Positions 1 to 6,400 of a stretch of DNA of 6,567 bases are shown piece after piece (position 1 is the stretch's first letter; each line of letters opens with the position of its first letter). The DNA is taken from contig JAGQHR010000185.1 in NCBI GenBank assembly GCA_020431745.1, positions 1 through 6,567 of the forward strand. The letters are read 5' to 3'. This stretch comes from Candidatus Eiseniibacteriota bacterium. Its GTDB lineage: Bacteria > Eisenbacteria > RBG-16-71-46 > CAIMUX01. A model generated the notes under the pieces. It saw only the letters and a list, made by a program, of their open reading frames with translations, was not told where the DNA came from and did no database searches. Both the position numbers and the translations under genes were made by a program.

Positions 1-948
1 GGCACCGAACGCGGGATCGCCGGCATCGCTGATGCAGGTCGCCATCAAGCAGTGATCGGTGTTCCTGGTGAGATTGCGGGGCCGTCCGCCACGCGGATCG
101 ACGACCCAGAGGTGAGCGTTGTCGGGGCTGTACATCTCGTCCTGTCCCAGACGACCGGCGTAGGCGAGCAGCTTGCCGTCCGGAGACCAGTCGACGTTCG
201 CCTTCGGTCCTTCCGGGAGTCCCTTGACCTCGACCGTGCGACCGTTGCGCACATCGACGCGGTAGATCGAGCTCTTCCACGGATGGAGGGCCGCCCGACG
301 ATCGAGATTGGCGACGACCGCCAGCTCTTTCGCATCCGGGGACCAGCTGAAGCCGTCGATGCCGAGCGGAGCCTGGAAAATGCGCCGATGCTCGCCCGTC
401 GTGGTATCGACCAGGTACAGCGCGAACCGGGCCTCACCGAAGTAGCCGTCCCCGTCTTCGCGGTAGAACGGAGTCTCGACGATCAGAGGCGGAGTGCTGG
501 CACCATCCTTCTCCCTGGCCTTGCGGGCCTCGCGCGTGAGCTGCGGGATGGTCTCCCGGTAGACGACCGCGAGCGTGCGCCCGTCCGGAGCCCACGCGAA
601 ATCCCGAATCGCACCCTCCGGGAACCTGGTCAGCTGGCGCGCTTCGCCGCCGTCGGGGTCGATCAGGTGGATCTGCGGATCCTTGTCCTTGCCGGCCCGC
701 ACGAATCCGATCCGCGTGCCGCCGGGCGACCATCGCGGCATCGAATCCGATTCCACGTTGGTGAGCGGAGCCTCACTCCCCTCGGAGTCGACGTCCACCA
801 GCCAGAGGTCGGTCTTGTACTTGCCGACTCCGTGGGCCCGCTTCTTGACGAAGACGATCCGCCCTCCGTCGGGCGAAATCTGCGGGCTCGAAAGGAACTG
901 GAAGCGAAGGAGATCCTCCGCGGTGATCTTGCGTTTGGCCGTCTTCAA
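1..948 (-). CDS. S9-family (prolyl oligopeptidase / acylaminoacyl-peptidase-like) serine peptidase, N-terminal beta-propeller part; 3' end outside window
   Basis: The visible 316 residues are the beta-propeller half of an S9 peptidase. These enzymes cleave short peptides, and the propeller gates access to a C-terminal alpha/beta-hydrolase domain. That domain, with its Ser-Asp-His triad, lies beyond the left edge, so activity cannot be judged. The protein opens with KITAEDLLRFQFLSSPQISP, a typical S9 beginning. WSPDG-type blade motifs recur near residues 25, 73, 119, 202 and 254. The segment PFYREDGDGYFGEARF (about 160-175) resembles the acylaminoacyl-peptidase/DPP5-like branch. No signal peptide is visible, so it is probably cytoplasmic. 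I chose the TTG at 946-948: AGGGAGG lies 5 bases upstream and the family-typical sequence starts just after it. An in-frame GTG at 967-969 has its purine-rich stretch directly abutting it, and an in-frame TGA at 1024-1026 closes the frame further upstream. It lies 109 bases downstream of the Nudix gene on the same strand. Family assignment is firm; subfamily and substrate are inferred. Confidence 0.92.
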   Translation of the reverse strand, partial: MKTAKRKITAEDLLRFQFLSSPQISPDGGRIVFVKKRAHGVGKYKTDLWLVDVDSEGSEAPLTNVESDSMPRWSPGGTRIGFVRAGKDKDPQIHLIDPDGGEARQLTRFPEGAIRDFAWAPDGRTLAVVYRETIPQLTREARKAREKDGASTPPLIVETPFYREDGDGYFGEARFALYLVDTTTGEHRRIFQAPLGIDGFSWSPDAKELAVVANLDRRAALHPWKSSIYRVDVRNGRTVEVKGLPEGPKANVDWSPDGKLLAYAGRLGQDEMYSPDNAHLWVVDPRGGRPRNLTRNTDHCLMATCISDAGDPAFGA

Positions 949-953
949 GCGCG

Positions 954-960
954 CCTCCCT
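954..960 (-). promoter_or_regulatory. Ribosome binding site for the S9 peptidase
   Basis: The minus strand reads AGGGAGG, a near-consensus Shine-Dalgarno sequence, followed by a 5-base spacer and then TTG at 946-948. It decides the unusual TTG start over the GTG 21 bases upstream. Confidence 0.7.
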
Positions 961-985
961 TCGGGGCACCCTCCCGGGCGCCTTG

Positions 986-1013
986 CCGAACGGGCATCCG
1001 GGCCGCCGTTCGG
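986..1013. repeat. Perfect 8-bp inverted repeat between the Nudix and S9 peptidase genes
   Basis: CCGAACGG at 986-993 is matched by its exact reverse complement CCGTTCGG at 1006-1013, with a 12-base loop. In minus-strand RNA it would form a hairpin after the Nudix stop codon and about 38 bases before the peptidase start. No T-run follows it, so it is not a classical intrinsic terminator. A second overlapping pair, GGCCGCC (1001-1007) and GGCGGCC (1029-1035), could compete with it for pairing. It could be an operator, an RNA-processing or attenuation hairpin, or chance in GC-rich DNA. Confidence 0.4.
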
Positions 1014-1057
1014 TCCTCGTCCTTCACGGGCGGCCGGAAGACGCCCGCACTGCTGTC

Positions 1058-1609
1058 TCAGACTCCACCTTCCGTGTGCCGGAACGATCCGGCATAGGCA
1101 CCCAAGTGAGTCGCCGCTCCCGAGTCCCCCGCGAGGTACTTTCGCAATCCGAACTCGACCGCGCGGAACGCCAGATCGTCCCACGGGATCGCATCCGGCG
1201 CGAACAGACGGGCCTCCGAGGTCTCGGCGCCGGCACCGAAACGCCCCTCGTGCAGATCGACCAGGAAGAGCGCGTAGACCTGAGCGATGTGCGGCAGGGA
1301 GAAAACGGCGAAAAGACGCTGGATCGTCCCCTCCGCAAGAGCCTCCTCGCGCATCTCGCGCAAGGCTCCCTCCTCGATGGTCTCGCCGTTCTCCATGAAT
1401 CCGCACGGAAGCGTCCAGTAGCCGAAACGCGGTTCGATGGAGCGCCTGCACAGGAGGATCCGCCCCTCCCACACGGGGAGGCAGCCGACGATCACTTTGG
1501 GGTTGTGGTAGTGGATCGTTCCGCAGCTTCCACAGATATGGCGCTCGACCGAATCGCCCGCAGGCACCCCGAGGTGTACCGGGTGACCGCATTGGCTGCA
1601 GAACTTCAT
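1058..1609 (-). CDS. Nudix hydrolase with N-terminal zinc ribbon (COG1051-like, similar in style to plant NUDT23 FAD pyrophosphatase)
   Basis: This 183-residue protein should hydrolyse a nucleoside diphosphate linked to another moiety, using divalent metal in the cytoplasm. Cysteines C4, C7, C26 and C29 form two CxxC knuckles of a zinc ribbon, followed by YHNPKVIVGCLP, where the Nudix fold begins. The Nudix box runs from G70 to about A92: G70, five residues, E76, seven residues, R84-E85, two residues, E88-E89. All metal-binding glutamates are present. The glycine usual after the EE pair is replaced by leucine (EEALAE); from memory, plant NUDT23-type enzymes also lack it, and their whole layout (zinc ribbon, NPK, CKR/CRR, WTLPxG, GQ/AQ-x-Y) matches well. 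NUDT23 is known to act on FAD and ADP-ribose; transferring that activity here is inference. The ATG at 1607-1609 is preceded by AGGA with a 7-base spacer. It is the first gene of the leftward pair. No convincing promoter was found for it. Confidence 0.94.
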   Translation of the reverse strand: MKFCSQCGHPVHLGVPAGDSVERHICGSCGTIHYHNPKVIVGCLPVWEGRILLCRRSIEPRFGYWTLPCGFMENGETIEEGALREMREEALAEGTIQRLFAVFSLPHIAQVYALFLVDLHEGRFGAGAETSEARLFAPDAIPWDDLAFRAVEFGLRKYLAGDSGAATHLGAYAGSFRHTEGGV

Positions 1610-1674
1610 CCGGCGATCCTATCCTAGAAAACTCGGCCCGTCCGCCATCGACTGCCCCGAAGCGAGCAACCCGA

Positions 1675-1689
1675 CCCGGAAAGTCCGGG
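1675..1689. repeat. Short inverted repeat upstream of the Nudix gene
   Basis: CCCGGA at 1675-1680 and TCCGGG at 1684-1689 form a perfect 6-bp stem with a 3-base loop, starting 66 bases upstream of the Nudix start codon. It could be a regulator site or RNA hairpin, but a stem this short is common by chance in GC-rich DNA. Confidence 0.25.
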
Positions 1690-1792
1690 ATAAGGGAAGG
1701 CCAGTCGCGTCTGCGGACCTCTCGGAGACGTGGAATCGTGGGAAAAACGCCGCCGGGCGGGGTCTGCGGGCCCTTCCGGATCGGGGAGTCCG

Positions 1793-1822
1793 TTGTCGTC
1801 GTCCTCCCCGGAGGTCTATCAT
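1793..1822 (+). promoter_or_regulatory. Possible sigma70-like promoter for the lipoprotein operon
   Basis: TTGTCG at 1793-1798 and TATCAT at 1817-1822 are separated by 18 bases and resemble -35 and -10 elements in an otherwise GC-rich region. Transcription would start near 1829, giving a leader of about 115 bases. The spacer contains CCTCC-CC-GGAGG (1803-1814), which could be a repressor site. The match is partial and the organism's sigma-factor preferences are unknown. Confidence 0.3.
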
Positions 1823-1855
1823 TCGCGGCCTGGACCTGCACGAGATGCTCCGGCG

Positions 1856-1883
1856 CTCCGCGCGGTGAAGATCGCGCGCGGAG
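1856..1883 (+). repeat. 9-bp GC-rich hairpin in the presumed leader of the lipoprotein operon
   Basis: CTCCGCGCG (1856-1864) and CGCGCGGAG (1875-1883) are exact reverse complements with a 10-base loop. The stem ends 61 bases before the chosen start codon and is followed by GTTTCCTGT, which has only three consecutive T. It could act as a leader stability or attenuation hairpin. As an intrinsic terminator it would be weak because the T-run is poor. No known riboswitch class is recognised. Confidence 0.4.
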
Positions 1884-1944
1884 GTTTCCTGTCGCAGCCG
1901 CAGGCCCGTGGCAACGATGCCCTGTAGTGAGGATGCCCGCACCG

Positions 1945-3381
1945 ATGATCTACGCAGTGCCGGTTCGAGAACGACGGATACGCCCGCACCGATGGGTCTG
2001 GCTGGCCTGCCTGGCCCTCCTCATCGGCTGCTCGGACGGTCCTTCCGACCCGTCCCAGCGGTCCGCGCCTCTCGCCGTCCGGGTCGTGTTCGCAGATCCG
2101 GAGGCAAGGCCGGTGGACGGGCTCGGCCGGAGCGGCGGCACGACCGTCTCGCTGAGCGAGCTCACGGCTCGTGCAGTCGAGCTGGGAGAGGCGAATCGCG
2201 TCCGCGACGAGGAGACGGTCTCGCTCGATGCCTCCCAAAACCGATTCCGCGTCCGCCTGGCGGTTCCTCCGGCACCGTACTATCGCGTCGAGATCGAGGC
2301 GCGGGGAACCCGCACGAGCGAGTTGGGCGAGAGCGAGTTCGGCCTCGCCTACTTCGGACAGGGCTTCGCGATGGACGTGTCGGCGGAGACCGAGCAGACA
2401 GTGGAAGTGTTGGTCGAGAGCTGCGTGCCGCGCATCTCCGGAAACCTGGTGGAAGGCGAGCTCACGCTATCGTGGCCCCCCGTCACCGACGCAGCACGCT
2501 ACCGTTTGCGGGAAGTCGTCGGTGGATCCTTCCTCGAAACCCCGATCGCCCGGACGGACACCACGATCTCCATCGGCTCCGTGTCGCGCTCCTTCCGGGT
2601 GCGCGCAGAGCTCGAAAACGGCCTCGTCGGCGCCTACAGCGAGCCGGTACAAGCCGGTGAAGGATCGGGTGGCGATCTGCGGGTCACGGTCGTGGACGCT
2701 CAAACGGCGGACCCGCTCTCGGGAGCCCAGGTCACGGTCCAGGGGCGTTCGGTGGCCACGAACGGTCAAGGGATCGCGGAGCTCGCGGGACTCTCGCCCG
2801 GATCGGCCACGGTCGTGGCGTCGCTCGAGGGGTACGCCCCGGGAAGCGTCGAGGTCACGATCGTGTCGGGACAGATCGTCGACGCGCGGATCGTCCTGTC
2901 CCGCATCGTGCCGAACGGCTATCGCTTCATCCTCACCTGGGGCGCGGCGCCGGCAGATCTCGACAGCTATCTGGTCACTCCGGCGATCGAGGATTCGGTG
3001 TACGTGATTTTCTACCAGGATCCGGGATCGGAGACGGCCACGCCCTTCGCCTATCTGGATCGCGATGACACCGATGGCTTCGGCCCCGAGACGATCACGA
3101 TCTTCCAGAACTTCCCGGGTAGCTATCACTACTTCGTGAACAACTATTCCGGAGCCGGAAGCGGGCCGCTTGCGGGGAGCGGCGCCACGGTGAGCCTGGT
3201 CTTCGGAGACCAGGTGATCCGGACGGTGACCGTGCCGACCACGGGCGAGGGCGAGTACTGGGACGTCCTGACCCTGGATGGAATCTCGGGCGTGGTCACC
3301 ATCCACAACGAGATCCGCTCGGACCCCCCGCCCACCGGCGCGCGGAGAGCCGGGCTGGCCAAGCGCACCTCGGGTCCGTAG
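1945..3381 (+). CDS. Lipoprotein with Fn3-like, carboxypeptidase-regulatory-like and YfaP/DUF2135-like domains
   Basis: I do not recognise a named gene. From the ATG at 1945 the product has 478 residues. A basic N-region (RERRIRPHR) and hydrophobic core lead to the lipobox LIGC with lipidated C29, so it is exported and membrane-anchored. Residues about 43-160 form an unassigned beta-rich region that closely parallels the next gene. About 161-237 is a divergent Fn3-like domain (LTLSWPPVTDAARYRLRE). About 244-319 is a carboxypeptidase-regulatory or PEGA-like domain (DPLSGAQVTVQG, GYAPGSVEVTI). About 325-455 resembles YfaP/DUF2135: FILTWGAAPADLDSYLV, then LDRDDTDGFGPETI at 371-384, an acidic patch that might bind metal (inference). 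No enzyme motif is visible. GTG 1927 and ATG 1933 are alternative in-frame starts. ATG 1945 has GAGG at 1929-1932 with a long 12-base spacer, whereas at 1933 that GAGG would abut the start codon. Probably first gene of an operon with the following lipoprotein. Confidence 0.88.
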   Translation: MIYAVPVRERRIRPHRWVWLACLALLIGCSDGPSDPSQRSAPLAVRVVFADPEARPVDGLGRSGGTTVSLSELTARAVELGEANRVRDEETVSLDASQNRFRVRLAVPPAPYYRVEIEARGTRTSELGESEFGLAYFGQGFAMDVSAETEQTVEVLVESCVPRISGNLVEGELTLSWPPVTDAARYRLREVVGGSFLETPIARTDTTISIGSVSRSFRVRAELENGLVGAYSEPVQAGEGSGGDLRVTVVDAQTADPLSGAQVTVQGRSVATNGQGIAELAGLSPGSATVVASLEGYAPGSVEVTIVSGQIVDARIVLSRIVPNGYRFILTWGAAPADLDSYLVTPAIEDSVYVIFYQDPGSETATPFAYLDRDDTDGFGPETITIFQNFPGSYHYFVNNYSGAGSGPLAGSGATVSLVFGDQVIRTVTVPTTGEGEYWDVLTLDGISGVVTIHNEIRSDPPPTGARRAGLAKRTSGP

Positions 3382-3417
3382 TATTCGCGAGTCGGTCCCC
3401 CGACCACCCGAGCCCGA

Positions 3418-3422
3418 GGGAG
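3418..3422 (+). promoter_or_regulatory. Ribosome binding site for the Fn3-repeat lipoprotein
   Basis: GGGAG lies 4 bases before the ATG at 3427, inside the purine-rich stretch GAGGGAGA (3416-3423). It supports this start, which also places a signal peptide at the very N-terminus. The 45-base gap after the previous gene holds only a 5-bp GTCGG/CCGAC stem (3391-3404) with no T-run, consistent with co-transcription. Confidence 0.7.
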
Positions 3423-3426
3423 ACGC

Positions 3427-6400
3427 ATGAAGCTCCGACTCCACCTGCTCGCGGCCGGCCTCGTCGCCGCGACGATCTGGGCCTGCGCGCGGGAGCACGC
3501 CGCTCCCACCGATCCGTCGAACGCGGCCCTCTCCATCCACGTCACGTTTCCCTCGATCACGCCGACCGCAATCTCTCCGGGTGATGAGGATCGACCCGAA
3601 ACGTCCTCGAGACGGCTGGTCACGACGATCCAGGCCCGCGCCACGGATCTGGAGACCGGCGAGATCGCGGCGGAGGAGTCGGTGGAGCTCGCGCCGGACG
3701 ACACCCGCTTTCGACTGGAGCTCGCGGTGCCGCCCGATCGCGACTATCGCGTCGACATCGGCGCCTCAGGCACACGCGAAACCGGTGGGCTCTCCACCGA
3801 ACCGGGGCTGCTCTACTCCGGATTCGGCCTCGCCTACCGCGTGAACACGGACGAACCGACCGTCGTCGAGATCACCCTGGAAAACCGCGTGCCCTTCCTG
3901 ACCGGGCAAGTCGTCACGGACGTGATCTCCCTCCGTTGGACCGCAGTGGCGAGCGCGATCGGATACCAGGTTCGGGAGACGATCAACGACGAATCACGGG
4001 AGCTCGACTTCACGGACCTACAGTTGGAAATCCCGATTCCACCGCACCGCGACCCGGCGGGTGGCGGCGAGACGCGGAGCTATCGCGTGCGGGCGAAGCT
4101 GCCGCTCAACTCCAGCGCGTACAGCGAGCCGTACCAGCTGCAGCTGTCCGGGCCGACGCCACCCGCGGCGGTGACCGATCTCGCCGCCGTGGACGTCGGA
4201 GATGTCTCGCTCGAGCTGCGCTGGACCGCCCCGGGAGACGACGAAGACGTGGGCCAGGCGGATCACTACGACGTGCGGATCAGCACCGCGCCGATCGACG
4301 AAAGCAACTTCACGGAGGCGGAACCCGTCCCGAGCATCCCGTCACCCCAACCCGCGGGTTCGGTGGAATCGCTTTTCGTGACCGGGCTCGTTCCGGAAAC
4401 GGAATACTACTTCGCGCTGCGAACCTTCGACGACGTTCCGCTGGCTTCGGAGCTGTCCAACGTGCTCGTGGTGTCGACGGTGAATCGCACGCCTCCGGAT
4501 CCCGCTCCTTCCCTGCTGGTGTCGAATCTGACCGAGGAGTCTTTGGACCTGGAATGGACCGCGACGGGAGACGACGGATCGACCGGACAGGCCACCGCCT
4601 ACGACCTGCGCCAGTCCCTCTCCCCCATCACCGAGGCCAACTTCGAAACGGCCACTCCGATCTCGGGACTCCCCGATCCCGGTCCGCTGGGAACCCCGGC
4701 GTCCGTGTCGCTCTCGCAGCTGACGCCGGATACCGAGTACTACTTTGCCCTGCGCATCCTGGACGAGGCGGGAAACGGATCGAACCTGACCACGACGTCC
4801 GCACACACGCTCGATCTGGTTCCTCCGGCCGCGACCACATCCCTGATCGCGACCGCGATCTCGGAAAACGAAATCACGTTGGAGTGGACGGCAGCGGGCG
4901 ACAATGGGAAGGCCGGACAGGCGGCCACCTATGACATCCGCTTTTCGACATCGCCGCTCGATCCGGGCGATTTCGATCAGGCGACGCCGGTGGCGACGCC
5001 ACCTCCGGCCCCCGCTCCCGCGGGAAGTCCGGAATCGTTCACGACCGCGGGATTCGAGCGCGAAACGCGGTACTACCTCGCTCTGCGAACGTTGGACGAG
5101 GCGGAAAACGCATCGGCGTTTTCGAACGTGGTCGAGGTCGTCACGCTCGATCTCACTGCGCCGTCGCAGATCAGGGACCTGGTGGCGACACCCGTCAGCG
5201 ACCACTCGGTGCAGTTGTCCTGGACCGCACCCGGTGACGATGCCTCCACCGGCACGGCCGCGCGATACGAGCTGCGCTATGCCGAGTTCACGATCAACCC
5301 CGACAACTTCGATCAGGCGACGCCCGCTCCCACGCCCGACCCCGCCCCGGCGGGCTCGCACGAATCCGTAGAGGTTTCCGGTTTGGTCGAGGGGCGTGCC
5401 TACACGTTCGCGGTCCGGGCCCTGGACAACGCCGGAAACCCCGCCCCGCTCTCCATCGTCGTGTCGGCGAGTCCGGCCGACGTCATTCCCCCGAGTGCCG
5501 TCGCCGATCTTTCGGTGCTGGACGTCGGACGCGACCTGATCGCCCTCCAGTGGACGGCTCCCGGTGACGACGGGGATCTCGGACAGGCTGCCTCCTATGA
5601 CGTGCGCTTCGCGACGTTCCCGATCACGGAAGCGAACGTCGAGGACGCGACTCCGGCCACCGGGCTGCCCGATCCGCGTCCCGCAGGCGATCTCGAGCAG
5701 GCGACGGTACCGGGATTGGCGCCCGCCACGACCTACTACCTTGCGTTGCGGACCAAGGACGAGGCCGGAAACGTCTCGGCCCTTTCCAACGTGGTGCAGG
5801 CGACGACCGGAGCCCTGCCTCCGGCGACTCCGACCGATCTGCTCGCGACGACGGCGTCGGATCAGGCGATCGATCTCACCTGGACCGATGTGGCGACGGA
5901 CGAGGAGTCCTACGACGTCGAACGCGGGGATCCCGCGTCTCAGGACTTCGAGATCGTCGCGACCCTGCCCGGACCTTTTGCAGGAAGCGTCGACTATCGG
6001 GATGACGGGCTGACCGAACGGACGGAGTACAAGTACCGAGTGCGGGCGCACAACTCGGGCGGTGCTTCCGGATACTCCAACGAGGCCCTCGCTCGCACCG
6101 CGATGTCGGCACCGACCGGATTGGTCGCGGACCCCATCGGGACCACGCTCGTCACGCTGACCTGGACCTTCGGCACGGATCCCGACGGATTCCGGATCGA
6201 ACGGCGCACGGGAAACGGCGCCTTCGGATTGCTGGCCGACATCGGAGGAAGCGCACGCGACTTCCAGGACGACCAGACGGCACCGCTGACCGACTACACC
6301 TATCGCGTCCAGGGATACGATTCCTTCGGCAGCTCGGGCTTTTCGAACGAGGCCTCCGCGACGACGCCGGACGATGACCCCCTGTGCCAGGTCGTACCGT

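Larger units (their letters stand above)
1610..1944. other. Divergent intergenic region between the Nudix gene and the lipoprotein operon
   Basis: These 335 bases separate two genes transcribed away from each other, so they should hold promoters for both. They contain a 6-bp inverted repeat (1675-1689), a possible rightward promoter (1793-1822) with a CCTCC-CC-GGAGG inverted repeat in its spacer (1803-1814), and a 9-bp hairpin (1856-1883). The frame of the first lipoprotein stays open back to 1738, but that extension lacks a family-like sequence and would bury the signal peptide, so I treat it as non-coding. No RNA gene was recognised. Confidence 0.6.

Noticed and set aside
1001..1035. GGCCGCC/GGCGGCC inverted repeat with a 21-base loop
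   Set aside because: Seven bases of pure G/C with a long loop is easily expected by chance here; noted only as an alternative pairing to 986-1013.
52..1398. A 448-codon plus-strand open frame
   Set aside because: It runs opposite the S9 peptidase and Nudix genes, ends in an arginine-proline-rich tail, and shows no family motif.
945..1841. A 298-codon minus-strand open frame overlapping the Nudix gene
   Set aside because: It is a different frame across the Nudix gene with low-complexity arginine-rich sequence; the Nudix frame has an intact catalytic motif.
1738..1944. Longer N-terminus for the first lipoprotein, starting at 1738
   Set aside because: The extra residues look like translated intergenic DNA and would put the lipobox signal peptide about 70 residues inside the protein.
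1908..2660. Alternative plus-strand frame from 1908 inside the first lipoprotein
   Set aside because: Arginine-rich shadow without domains; the overlapping frame encodes a coherent lipoprotein.
3391..3404. GTCGG-TCCC-CCGAC stem between the two lipoprotein genes as a terminator
   Set aside because: Only 5 bp with no following T-run, and the next gene starts within 25 bases with its own ribosome binding site.
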